Source of the DNA: CAZUHN01 sp964620535
GTDB taxonomy: Bacteria > UBA8248
NCBI GenBank assembly: GCA_964620535.1
Contig: CAZUHN010000062.1
Location: 1 to 13,196 of the forward strand
Length of the DNA: 13,196 bases
Direction of reading: 5' to 3'
Part shown: in pieces, positions 1-6,674 of the stretch
Numbering within the stretch: the stretch's first letter is position 1
How the letters are laid out: each line of letters begins with the position of its first letter
The notes under the pieces: generated by a model
Seen by the model: only the letters and a program-made list of their open reading frames with translations
Database searches by the model: none
Told to the model about the DNA's origin: nothing
Program-made: the position numbers and the translations under genes

Positions 1-98
1 TCGGACGCAGGTGCAATAAAGTAATACGGGGAAAGAAAACAGGGAAAGAAGAAAAGAAGGCGGGGAAACAGGAAACAGAAAGCGAGAGGGAGCGATAG
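1..98 (+). other. Polypurine leader upstream of iscA, possibly the tail of an upstream gene
   Basis: The 68 bases at 28-95 hold 62 purines, six C and no T. Because stop codons need a T, all three frames are open through this tract, so openness is not evidence of coding. Frame 1 stops at 22-24 and frame 2 at 17-19. Frame 3 runs through a Lys/Glu/Arg-rich stretch to TAG at 96-98, two bases before iscA. By analogy with other isc operons the upstream gene should be iscU, but no IscU-like residues can be recognised here. The end of the tract, GAGAGGGAG at 84-92, is a good Shine-Dalgarno for iscA with 8 nt spacing. No promoter hexamers stand out. Confidence 0.4.
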
Positions 99-100
99 CG

Positions 101-454
101 ATGGACGCTGCAACGGACAAGACGGCTATTCAGGTGACTGAGAAGGCCGTGGAGAACATGAAGCGGTTCATGGCGCAGGACGGTGTGGAAGGCTCGCACG
201 TCCGGGTCGGGGTGCGCGGCGGCGGCTGTTCAGGCCTCTCCTACGTTCTCCAGTTTGAGGGCCGGGAGAAAATCGGCCCGATGGACAAGGAGTTCGATTA
301 CGGCAGCGTCAAGCTCGTCGTGGACAAGAAGAGCTATCTCTTTCTCGCGGGAACCACCCTCGACTACGAGGACGGCCTGATGGGGAAGGGCTTCGCCTTC
401 AAGAATCCCAACGCCCGCCAGAGCTGCGGGTGCGGGGAGAGCTTCTCGCTGTAG
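101..454 (+). CDS. iscA: A-type iron-sulfur carrier IscA (HesB/YadR/YfhF family)
   Basis: This 117-residue cytoplasmic protein belongs to the A-type carriers, which accept an Fe-S cluster (or iron) from the scaffold IscU and pass it to apo-proteins. The three family cysteines are visible: Cys43 in GGGCSGLSY and Cys109 and Cys111 in SCGCGESF at the C-terminus. The length fits the usual 105-120 residues. The ATG at 101 is preceded by GAGAGGGAG at 84-92. It is the first gene of an iscA-hscB-hscA-fdx-iscX run on one strand, and this context favours IscA over the related carriers ErpA and SufA. It ends with TAG. An 89-nt gap before hscB is the longest inside the operon. Confidence 0.93.
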   Translation: MDAATDKTAIQVTEKAVENMKRFMAQDGVEGSHVRVGVRGGGCSGLSYVLQFEGREKIGPMDKEFDYGSVKLVVDKKSYLFLAGTTLDYEDGLMGKGFAFKNPNARQSCGCGESFSL

Positions 455-543
455 CGCCCCACCCAGGGAACGCGGCGCGCCCCGTCCGGAAAGGCAGGCG
501 TGACGCGTTTTTTCTTGAGGGCACGGCGAGAGAGGGTTCCGGA

Positions 544-1188
544 ATGAGCGGATCGTGCAAGACGGTTGAGGCGTTCCCGGTTTTCGATGCGGAGGGGCGC
601 ATCCGGCCCGTCCCGGTGGAGCTGGATCCCTTCGCCTTCTTCGGCCTCTCTCGCCGGCTGGGGATCGACGAAGCGGCCCTCGAGGCGAAGTACTATGAAC
701 TGAGCCGCAAGCTCCACCCCGATTTTTTCACGAACGCGCCCGCCGCCGAGCGTGTCCGCAGCCTGGACGCCGCCGCCAGGCTGAACAAGGCCTACCGGAT
801 CCTCAAGGACCCCATCCGCCGATCGGTCTGCCTCGTCGAGCTCGAGAGCGGAAAGATGGAGGAGAACAGTGCGCGCCCCCCCGCGGACTTGCTCGAGCAG
901 ATCCTCGAGACGCAAGAGAACGTGGCCGAGCTCAAGTGCTGCGACGGGGACGACGAGCCGGACGGGATCCGCGGCCGCCTCCTCGCGGCGAAGGAGTGCT
1001 TCGAGGCCCTCCGTGCCGGCCAGCGGGCCGAGATGGAAAAACTCTCCGCGAAGTGGGACGCGGCTCTCGACGCCGGGGATCCTTCCCCCGGCGAGGCGAT
1101 CGGGAAGATGCGCTCCCTCTTGAGTCTCCGGAAATACATCGAGAACGTCCTGCGCTCGGTCGAGGAAGCGCTGAAGGGATCGGCATGA
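544..1188 (+). CDS. hscB: Fe-S co-chaperone HscB (J-domain type III)
   Basis: The 214-residue J-domain co-chaperone delivers the scaffold IscU to HscA and stimulates the HscA ATPase. The J domain spans about residues 28-100, with the obligatory HPD at 58-60 in KLHPDFF and the NKAYRILKDP helix at 81-90. The rest is the three-helix C-terminal domain that binds IscU. The ATG at 544 is chosen because AGAGGG at 531-536 lies 7 nt upstream; the frame is open further upstream to 430, but that would overlap iscA and add 38 residues unlike the family. The protein is longer than E. coli HscB (171 residues): it carries a roughly 27-residue N-terminal extension without the CxxC zinc motif seen in some homologues, and an acidic stretch near 130-140. 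Its stop overlaps the hscA start by 4 nt (ATGA). Confidence 0.92.
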   Translation: MSGSCKTVEAFPVFDAEGRIRPVPVELDPFAFFGLSRRLGIDEAALEAKYYELSRKLHPDFFTNAPAAERVRSLDAAARLNKAYRILKDPIRRSVCLVELESGKMEENSARPPADLLEQILETQENVAELKCCDGDDEPDGIRGRLLAAKECFEALRAGQRAEMEKLSAKWDAALDAGDPSPGEAIGKMRSLLSLRKYIENVLRSVEEALKGSA

Positions 1189-3020
1189 GCCACATCATCG
1201 GGATCGACCTCGGAACGACAAACAGCCTCGTCGCCGTCGCCCGGGAGGGGATTCCCGCCGTCCTGGCTCCGGAGGGGGAGCGGGCCCTCCTCCCCTCGGT
1301 CGTGAACTTCCGGCCCGATCGCGTGCTGGTGGGGGAGGCGGCCCAACGGGACCGAACCGGAAACGGCCGGAACGTCGTCTTCTCAGTGAAGCGCTTCATG
1401 GGGCGCGGCTACGCCGACATCGAGGATGAGCTTCGGCACTTTCCCTTCCAGATCGATCCCGCGCAGCGGGAGGCCGTTCACGTCCGAGTCCGGGGCCGCT
1501 CCTACAGTGCCCCCGAGGTCAGCGCCCTCATCCTGCGCGAGCTCAAAGCGCGCGCCGAGCGGGCGCTCGGTGGGCCCGTCATGCGGGCGGTCATCACAGT
1601 GCCGGCCTACTTCAACGACGCCCAGCGCCAGGCTACCAAGGACGCGGGACGCCTCGCGGGCTTGGAGGTGACGCGGATCCTCAGCGAGCCCACTGCTGCC
1701 TCGCTCGCCTACGGCCTCCACAAAAGGGACCGCGGAATCGTGGCGGTGTACGACTTGGGCGGCGGGACTTTCGACATATCCCTCCTCCGCATTAAGGAAG
1801 GGATCTTCGAGGTCCTCTCGACGGGGGGCGACACCCGCCTCGGCGGGGACGACTTCGACCGGGCGATCGCCGGCCGAATCGCCCGCCGGGTGTTGGAGGA
1901 GGCCGGGATCGACCTCCTCGCCGATCCCGGCGCGGCGGGCGAGCTGGCCGTCGCCTGCGAGCGGGCCAAGCGCGAGCTCTCCGGGGCGGAGGAGGCCGGG
2001 ATCGCGCTCGAAAATCCCGCCGGGCTCGACCTCTCCTGGCGCGGAGCGCTCACGCGCGCGGAGCTGGAGGAGGTCGCCCGCCCCATTGCCGGGCGCACCC
2101 TGGGCCCCTGCTGGGGCGCTCTCGCCGACGCCGGGCTCGCCCCCGGGGAGGTGGACGAGGTCGTGCTCGTGGGCGGCTCCACCCGGATGCCCCTCGTCCG
2201 CCGGATGGTGCAGGAACTGTTCGGCCAGGAGCCCCACTCCGCGCTGAACCCGGACGAGGTGGTCGCCCTCGGAGCCGCCATCCAGGCCGACATCCTGGCC
2301 GGAGGTCGGAAAGACATGCTCCTCCTCGACGTCACCCCCCTCTCGCTCGGCATCGAGACCGCGGGGGGGGCCATGGGGTGGCTCATCCCCCGCAACACCA
2401 CCATCCCGGCGGACGCCCGCGAAACCTTCACCACCCTCAAAGACAACCAGACCGGCGTGGACATCCACGTCCTCCAGGGAGAGCGCGAGCTCATTGCGGA
2501 CAACCGCTCTCTCGCCCGGTTCCGCCTGGCCATCGGGCCGGGCATGGCGGGGATGGCCCGCGTCGAGGTCACCTTTCTCATCGACGCGAACGGCATCCTG
2601 AGCGTCACCGCCCGGGACTTCCGCACCGGCAAATCGACCTCGGTCGAAGTCCAGCCCTCCTACGGGCTCACCGACGAGCAGGTGGAAGAGATGTTGCTCG
2701 AATCCTTCGAGCACGCTGAAGAGGATATCCGCGCTCGCCAGCTCATCGAGGCGCGGAGCGAGGCCGAGGCCGTCCTGGTCGCCACGGCCCGGGCGCTCGG
2801 CGGATACGGGTCCGGCGAGGTGGCGGGAGAAGAGCGTGTAGCGATCGAGGGCGCGGTGGCCGCCCTGGAAGAAGCCTTCCAGAACGGGGACCATTCCCTC
2901 ATCCGGGAGAAGATTGAAGCGCTCAACGAAATCACAGTGCCGCTAGCCGAGCGCATGATGGACGGCGTGCTGAAGGCCACGTTTCGGAACAAGAAGGTGA
3001 CCGAGGCGCTGAGCGATTAA
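1185..3020 (+). CDS. hscA: Fe-S assembly Hsp70 chaperone HscA
   Basis: This 611-residue specialised Hsp70 uses ATP to release clusters from, or remodel, IscU with HscB. The nucleotide-binding domain shows IDLGTTNS at 7-14, VYDLGGGTFD at 188-197 and VLVGGSTRMP at 327-336. The interdomain linker and start of the substrate domain follow at LLLDVTPLSLGIET (379-392). HscA-type features rather than DnaK include QGERELIADNRSLARF (431-446), PSYGLTD (491-497) and no acidic EEVD-like tail. The length is close to E. coli HscA (616). The ATG at 1185 overlaps the hscB stop as ATGA and has AAGGGA at 1174-1179; an open frame further upstream is only a GC-rich shadow. A run of eight G (2363-2370) encodes part of ETAGGAMG. 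It ends in TAA at 3018-3020. Confidence 0.95.
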   Translation: MSHIIGIDLGTTNSLVAVAREGIPAVLAPEGERALLPSVVNFRPDRVLVGEAAQRDRTGNGRNVVFSVKRFMGRGYADIEDELRHFPFQIDPAQREAVHVRVRGRSYSAPEVSALILRELKARAERALGGPVMRAVITVPAYFNDAQRQATKDAGRLAGLEVTRILSEPTAASLAYGLHKRDRGIVAVYDLGGGTFDISLLRIKEGIFEVLSTGGDTRLGGDDFDRAIAGRIARRVLEEAGIDLLADPGAAGELAVACERAKRELSGAEEAGIALENPAGLDLSWRGALTRAELEEVARPIAGRTLGPCWGALADAGLAPGEVDEVVLVGGSTRMPLVRRMVQELFGQEPHSALNPDEVVALGAAIQADILAGGRKDMLLLDVTPLSLGIETAGGAMGWLIPRNTTIPADARETFTTLKDNQTGVDIHVLQGERELIADNRSLARFRLAIGPGMAGMARVEVTFLIDANGILSVTARDFRTGKSTSVEVQPSYGLTDEQVEEMLLESFEHAEEDIRARQLIEARSEAEAVLVATARALGGYGSGEVAGEERVAIEGAVAALEEAFQNGDHSLIREKIEALNEITVPLAERMMDGVLKATFRNKKVTEALSD

Positions 3021-3045
3021 GCCGCCGCCCCGCGGTGGCGGATAT

Positions 3046-3050
3046 GGGGA
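3046..3050 (+). promoter_or_regulatory. Shine-Dalgarno GGGGA that marks the fdx start
   Basis: GGGGA lies exactly 6 nt before the ATA at 3057, where the ferredoxin family N-terminus begins. No other purine-rich site fits a later start. It is the main sequence argument that translation begins at 3057 and not at the GTG at 3105. Confidence 0.5.
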
Positions 3051-3056
3051 ACTGCC

Positions 3057-3407
3057 ATAGCGAAACTTCATTTTACCGGCGAGGACAAGACGGCCGAGAT
3101 CAAGGTGGGCGAGAACATCCTCGATGTGGCCGATGAGAACGGGATCGATCTCGATCACGCCTGCGGGGGCGTGTGTGCCTGCTCCACTTGCCACGTGAAG
3201 CTCCGCACCGGCGGAGACTTCTTCAACAAGGCGGAGGAGGATGAAGAAGACCAGCTTGACGCCGCGCGCGACATCGAGCTGTGTAGCCGTCTTGGCTGCC
3301 AGGCCGTTCTCGAGCGCGATACGGACGAGGTCATCGAGGTCGAGATCCCCTTCTGGAACGTAAATCTCGTCAGCGAGGGGCCCGACGCCGCCCACGCCGA
3401 TCGCTGA
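3057..3407 (+). CDS. fdx: ISC-type [2Fe-2S] ferredoxin Fdx, apparent ATA start
   Basis: This adrenodoxin-like ferredoxin of the ISC system donates electrons for cluster assembly on IscU. With the start placed at 3057 the protein is 116 residues (E. coli Fdx 111). The ligands are Cys36, Cys42 and Cys45 in ACGGVCACSTCH and Cys81 in RLGCQAV, plus extra cysteines at 40 and 76. The first strand AKLHFTG is conserved in the family. No ATG, GTG or TTG exists in frame between the hscA stop (3018-3020, same frame) and GTG 3105. That GTG would delete the first two beta strands. The codon at the natural start is ATA, 6 nt after GGGGA. It may be a real AUA start, a lesion or a base-call error. The GTG at 3105 is the alternative start, less likely in my view. 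Confidence 0.9.
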   Translation: MAKLHFTGEDKTAEIKVGENILDVADENGIDLDHACGGVCACSTCHVKLRTGGDFFNKAEEDEEDQLDAARDIELCSRLGCQAVLERDTDEVIEVEIPFWNVNLVSEGPDAAHADR

Positions 3408-3435
3408 ACCGGCATTCATCCGGGGAGCGGAAAAA

Positions 3436-3654
3436 TTGGAAAAATTCACCTGGGACGACGCCGAGGACATCGGCATCGCCTTGTTCGAGGCCTACCCGGA
3501 TACCGAACCCCTCTCGGTCCGATTCACCGACCTCCACGAATGGGTGTGCAAGCTGGAGGCGTTCGGGGACGACCCCATGCAGTCCACGGAGGGAAAGCTC
3601 GAGGCCATCCAGATGGCCTGGCACGCCAATTACCAGGACGGGCGCAGGGAATGA
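3436..3654 (+). CDS. iscX: ISC accessory protein IscX (YfhJ)
   Basis: This 72-residue acidic protein binds IscS and iron and modulates the rate of cluster assembly; it is the usual last gene of isc operons. Family features are visible: TWDDAEDIGIAL near the N-terminus, the conserved VRFTDLHEWV (28-37), then DDPMQSTEGKLEAIQMAW. The start is TTG at 3436, preceded by GGGGAG at 3422-3427 with 8 nt spacing; no ATG or GTG precedes the conserved N-terminus in frame. It follows fdx by 28 nt and is followed by the tail-to-tail spacer before engB, so it closes the operon. Confidence 0.92.
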   Translation: MEKFTWDDAEDIGIALFEAYPDTEPLSVRFTDLHEWVCKLEAFGDDPMQSTEGKLEAIQMAWHANYQDGRRE

Positions 3655-3671
3655 GTTTGCTATTATCGTAA

Positions 3672-3712
3672 CGGGCCGCGAAAAAAATCCGCCCGCCACT
3701 CTTTATTGTTTT
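3672..3712 (+). terminator. Weak candidate terminator for the isc operon
   Basis: Downstream of iscX, CGGGC (3672-3676) can pair with GCCCG (3691-3695) around a 14-nt A-rich loop, followed by the T-rich TTTATTGTTTT (3702-3712). A second AT-rich hairpin, TTTTCAA-CCCA-TTGAAAA (3709-3726), overlaps the end of it. The stem is only 5 bp, so the call is weak. The position between two converging operons supports it. Confidence 0.3.
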
Positions 3713-3740
3713 CAACCCATTGAAAAATAAACAACAAGGC

Positions 3741-3778
3741 AAAAAAATTCTAGGGCGAGGGTGTATCGGGTGGCCCTA
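3741..3778 (-). terminator. Candidate intrinsic terminator for engB
   Basis: Read on the - strand, TAGGGC (3778-3773) and GCCCTA (3756-3751) form a perfect 6-bp stem with a 16-nt loop, followed after three bases by seven T (3747-3741). It lies 122 nt beyond the engB stop, where a terminator for that operon is expected. The long loop lowers confidence. Confidence 0.45.
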
Positions 3779-3783
3779 CAAGG

Positions 3784-3839
3784 TTCCGTGAAAAAGCGTG
3801 AATCGCCGCCGGGCAGGCCTTCCGCAATTTTCCGTGAAA
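3784..3839 (+). repeat. Pair of 10-bp direct repeats TTCCGTGAAA
   Basis: TTCCGTGAAA occurs at 3784-3793 and again at 3830-3839, 46 bp apart start to start, in the non-coding spacer between iscX and engB. There are only two copies and no inverted ends, so it is not a CRISPR or an insertion element. Function unknown. Confidence 0.4.
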
Positions 3840-3900
3840 GAGAGGGGAAAAGATGCATGCGCAGCGAATTCGGGGGCTGTTTCGCACCCCCACCCGGGCG

Positions 3901-4527
3901 CTAGGCGGCGGGAAGGCCCCGGAGGGGTCCCTCGATCCACTCCTCGAGCTGGGCGAGGATCTCTCTCCGGCCGGCCTTGGTATGGGAGCTGAAAAGGATG
4001 GGGCCGGACCATCGGCCGTACAGGCCCGCCGACTGCAGGAGGAGCCGGGTGAGGGCGGCAGTGGCGGCTCGGCGGTCGCCGCTCTTGAGCTTGTCCGACT
4101 TGGTGAGGATCAGGCAGGCGGGGAGGTTCACCGCGCCGATCCATTCGAGGATGTCCAGGTCCATTTCTCCCATCCCGCGGCGCGCGTCGATGAGGACCAC
4201 CACTCCCACCAGCGCTTCCCGATCGCGCAAGTATTCTTCGATTAGAGGGCGCCAGCGGCGCTTCACCGCGAGGGGAACCTGGGCGTAGCCATAACCGGGG
4301 AGGTCGACGAAGCTGAAGCGGTCGTTGACCCGGAAAAAGTTGATGAGCTGGGTCTTTCCGGGAGTGGTGCTCGTTTTGACAAGATTTTTCCGGTTCAGGA
4401 GAACATTGATGAGGGAGGATTTTCCGACGTTGCTCCTGCCGGCGAAAGCAATCTCAGGCGCTTCTCCCGGCGGCCAGCCTCCCCGGTCCGCTGCGCTGGT
4501 GATGAATTCGGCTCGCTCAATCTTCAT
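3901..4527 (-). CDS. engB: Ribosome biogenesis GTPase EngB (YsxC/YihA)
   Basis: This 208-residue TRAFAC-class GTPase is needed for late assembly of the large ribosomal subunit. The G motifs are in order: G1 GRSNVGKS (30-37), G2 within TTPGKT (54-59), G3 DLPGYG (75-80), G4 TKSD (142-145) and G5 SSHTKAG (180-186). The length is typical. The ATG at 4527 is chosen because the family N-terminus MKIERAEFITS starts there; the frame is open upstream to 4668, but those 47 residues lie over the neighbouring DUF1015 gene. No clear Shine-Dalgarno precedes the start. The DUF1015 stop lies 19 nt upstream on the same strand, so translation may be coupled. It ends with TAG. Confidence 0.95.
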   Translation of the reverse strand: MKIERAEFITSAADRGGWPPGEAPEIAFAGRSNVGKSSLINVLLNRKNLVKTSTTPGKTQLINFFRVNDRFSFVDLPGYGYAQVPLAVKRRWRPLIEEYLRDREALVGVVVLIDARRGMGEMDLDILEWIGAVNLPACLILTKSDKLKSGDRRAATAALTRLLLQSAGLYGRWSGPILFSSHTKAGRREILAQLEEWIEGPLRGLPAA

Positions 4528-4546
4528 CGGAGAACCCGGATGACTC

Positions 4547-5860
4547 TCAATCCGCGGCAGGGGGCGCAAAAGCATGCATGACGAGGCCAGTTCGCAGTTT
4601 TGGATAAAAGTAGGTGGACTTTTGGGGCATTCGCCCGCCCGCCCGGGCGATTTGGGTGACCGCCTCAATGGGGGTTGGATTCAACAGAAAGGCCACGCTG
4701 CAAATTCCTTCCCGCACAGCGGAAAGGGCGGCTTCGGGATCGGGCGTGAATTCTATTATGGCCTCCTCTTTGGAAACCCCAAAAGCGTCCCCTAATACTT
4801 CCGAATGAAGGCGGCTCACTTCAAGCGTTGACACTGCTGCCTCCGGGGAGTTGCTCTTTTCGACGGGGGCGTCATGCCGGCGGAGGAGATAATGCAAGGT
4901 ACCACGGCCACCGGAGAGGCAAAATGCAGTTCGCTTTCCGTCAGCGCCCATGCCCTTGAGCGCCTCCGCTACGCCCGGCCCGGCGCCCGGTCCCGGATCA
5001 GGGACTTCCTGCACATCATATCGATTTCCAAGCCGCCGGAGAGCTTCGGGCAGGGAAGAGGCAGTCTTCATCAGAAGGCGATGGGTAGGCAGGACGATCA
5101 TGCCGGGATCCGAAAGATTGGCAAGGCAAATCAAGAGACGATCTGCTTCTCCACCGAGGGCGGCCCCCTCCGCACGCGCCGCATCGCGCAGCCGGAGCGA
5201 GGTTTCGTAGCGGTGGTGGCCGTCGGCTATGAACACGTCGCACTCAGCGAGTGCCTGCCGGACAGTAGAGATGATCCCTTCGTCCTCGCAACGCCAGAGG
5301 GTGTGGCAAACGCTCTCTTCTTCGAAGTCGGCGACGGGAGCCATTTCCGTCGCAGGAGAAAGTGCTTTTTCGGAGGCCCTTGAAGGGTCGTCGAAAAACA
5401 CAAAGACCGGCCCGAGATGGGCCCCGCATTTCCCCCAAAGCCCGTAGAGATAGCTCTTGGGTTTTGGAAATGTATGCTCGTGCGGGAATATCCGACCTTC
5501 GCCAAATCGCTCAAGACGGAGGGTGGCGAAAAAAGAGCGGCGTTCAAGTTTCGCTCCGGAAGGAACGGTAAAAATTTGGCGGTAAGGATAAAGGGCCGGC
5601 TTGGAATCGAATTTGAGAATTCCATTCTTCCGCCAAGCCGAAAGGAAGGCGGCGGCGCGCTCGATGCGTCCCTCGTCTCCGTGCTCTTCTGGGCGAATCT
5701 CGCCTTGAATTAAGCGAACAATGTTTTGCGGATGGCGTTCATGAAAAGTGCGTTGCATCTCTGCTGCGAAAAGGTCATAGGGGGGAGATGACACTTCGCC
5801 CATGCGGGCGGAGGGAACACATGCATAGCGGAGGGCAGCAAATGGATAGATTTCGACCAA
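4547..5860 (-). CDS. DUF1015 family protein
   Basis: This 437-residue protein of the widespread but functionally undefined DUF1015 family appears cytoplasmic, with no signal peptide or TM segment. Recognisable family blocks are SPPYD (25-29), HEHT (127-130), IADGHHRYET (211-220), DPGMIVLPTHR (251-261) and near the end KSTYFYPKLRTGLV. The His-rich ADGHHRYE block suggests a nucleotide or metal site, but the reaction is unknown. The start is TTG at 5860: AAAGG lies 9 nt upstream, an in-frame TAA lies three codons upstream, and the family begins right here (VEIYPFAALRY). It is transcribed first in an apparent two-gene unit with engB from the promoter at 5914-5943. Confidence 0.88.
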   Translation of the reverse strand: MVEIYPFAALRYACVPSARMGEVSSPPYDLFAAEMQRTFHERHPQNIVRLIQGEIRPEEHGDEGRIERAAAFLSAWRKNGILKFDSKPALYPYRQIFTVPSGAKLERRSFFATLRLERFGEGRIFPHEHTFPKPKSYLYGLWGKCGAHLGPVFVFFDDPSRASEKALSPATEMAPVADFEEESVCHTLWRCEDEGIISTVRQALAECDVFIADGHHRYETSLRLRDAARAEGAALGGEADRLLICLANLSDPGMIVLPTHRLLMKTASSLPEALRRLGNRYDVQEVPDPGPGAGPGVAEALKGMGADGKRTAFCLSGGRGTLHYLLRRHDAPVEKSNSPEAAVSTLEVSRLHSEVLGDAFGVSKEEAIIEFTPDPEAALSAVREGICSVAFLLNPTPIEAVTQIARAGGRMPQKSTYFYPKLRTGLVMHAFAPPAAD

Positions 5861-5913
5861 TGAACTTTACCTTTTGTGTTCCAATCGGAAATTGATTGAT
5901 CCGGACGGGGAAA

Positions 5914-5943
5914 ATCATAGATGGGGGGCGAACGAGGTGTCAA
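5914..5943 (-). promoter_or_regulatory. Sigma70-type promoter for DUF1015-engB
   Basis: On the - strand a perfect -35 TTGACA (5943-5938) is followed after 18 bp by TATGAT (5919-5914), one mismatch from the -10 consensus. The predicted start is near 5906, giving a leader of about 46 nt before the TTG at 5860. A short CCCTTT/AAAGGG inverted repeat (5965-5970 and 5982-5987) lies just upstream. Confidence 0.6.
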
Positions 5944-6038
5944 AGGAAAAACTTCCCCTCGCTTCCCTTTCATCTGAAAACAAAGGGTTTTCGAAATGGA
6001 TCGAGGGGGTTTTTCTCAGAATTACTTGGAAGCTTACA

Positions 6039-6300
6039 TCATGCGAGGATATCTAGGTTTCCACCCTGGGTTTGATTTTGGCCGGGCAAGCCGAGTTGTT
6101 TCAGGGGAGCTTTTGATATCCAGGCCTCGATCGCGGTGCGCGCGATAGTCTTCACGAAACGAGGCTCCTCCAAGGCGCGAGGCAATGACCGACACGACCG
6201 GCGAAGGGTCGGGTTGGGGCAACGTGCTGTCAGCCTTGCCGGCACCCACGCGCGGGAAGGCCGCAGGCTGAAATCCGTTGCCAATGCCATTTACTCCCAT
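6039..6300 (-). pseudogene. Small unknown protein gene, split between two frames by one base
   Basis: I do not recognise this gene. ATG 6300 has a strong Shine-Dalgarno, AAGGAG (6312-6307), with 6 nt spacing. The first 43 codons give a Gly/Pro-rich start (MGVNGIGNGF, then QPDPSPVVSVIASRL). Skipping the single G at 6171 moves into a second frame that reads EEPRFVKTIARTAIEAW and ends GGNLDILA at TGA 6041-6039. Joined, the product is an 86-residue protein in which VVSVIASRL-EEPRFVKTIARTAIEAW forms one continuous amphipathic helix. Without the skip, the first frame runs to TAA at 6036-6034 with a low-complexity Arg/Asp-rich tail. The second frame alone would start at ATG 6290 without a good ribosome site. 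Causes could be a base error, a real mutation, or less likely frameshifting. No function is assigned. Confidence 0.5.
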
Positions 6301-6674
6301 TTCCTTCTCCTTATTTTCAGAATTGTTCGCTTGTAAATTTCAATAGCCTTGCAGAACAATCTACGGCTTTCATTGTTTAGTCGCACAACCAGTACCACAA
6401 ACAGGAAGACCGGTAACGTCAATTTTGTTAAAAAAATGCAACCAACTCCCTATTGTGTTCACCTCAACAAGAAAGTCTGCTGAAGGGCAAAATGACGACC
6501 GGCGTCGGTCAATTTGCCATCGCTTTTTCATAGAATGGAACATGCGGGCGGATACAATTCGCATTGTTGACCTGACCGCATCGCTGATCTAACTTTTCGG
6601 GAGGCACTAATAATTTCTTCACAAACCTTTTGGCCGTTAGGAATTTACCAAAGCCTTCATGCGAAGGTATTCAA
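6301..6674. other. Gene-poor spacer between diverging small genes
   Basis: About 370 bases without a gene I can support. It holds the AAGGAG ribosome site for the - strand gene at 6300 (6307-6312), a possible + strand promoter (6567-6595), an unused Shine-Dalgarno-like GGGAGG at 6599-6604 and a run of seven A near 6431. A 64-codon - strand open frame at 6370-6564 lacks a ribosome site and family resemblance. No RNA gene or repeat is visible. Confidence 0.5.
6567..6595 (+). promoter_or_regulatory. Possible promoter for the two-TM protein gene
   Basis: TTGACC (6567-6572) is followed after 17 bp by TAACTT (6590-6595). The -35 is near consensus but the -10 matches only three of six positions. 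It lies about 80 nt before the TTG start at 6675. Confidence 0.3.

Noticed and set aside
430..543. Upstream extension of the hscB frame
   Set aside because: It overlaps iscA and has no ribosome site, whereas ATG 544 has AGAGGG 7 nt upstream.
936..1184. Upstream extension of the hscA frame
   Set aside because: It lies entirely inside hscB, and the residues are Arg/Gly-rich shadow sequence; the Hsp70 N-terminus begins at 1185.
2363..2370. Run of eight G in hscA as a phase-variation tract
   Set aside because: It falls in a conserved housekeeping chaperone motif (ETAGGAMG) where switching would be harmful; it is better explained by GC-rich codon use.
1383..2894. Long - strand open frame of 503 codons opposite hscA
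   Set aside because: It is the antisense shadow of a very GC-rich gene. The translation is Gly/Glu/Arg-rich without family features, and the + strand encodes an unmistakable HscA.
3784..3839. CRISPR array or insertion-sequence ends
   Set aside because: There are only two 10-bp copies, no regular spacers, no inverted termini and no transposase.
3853..4245. + strand frame with AGAGGGG before ATG 3853
   Set aside because: Most of it is antisense to engB and the translation resembles no protein; engB has all five G motifs.
4528..4668. 47-codon N-terminal extension of engB
   Set aside because: It overlaps the DUF1015 coding end, and the family N-terminus starts at 4527.
6160..6180. Programmed +1 frameshift like that of prfB
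   Set aside because: There is no stop codon at the shift site, and the SD-like GGAGGAG lies at and after the shift point and not upstream of it, so the known arrangement is missing.
6370..6564. - strand frame of 64 codons ending in a Cys-containing tail
   Set aside because: There is no ribosome site before any ATG and no recognisable motif. It could be chance in an AT-richer spacer.
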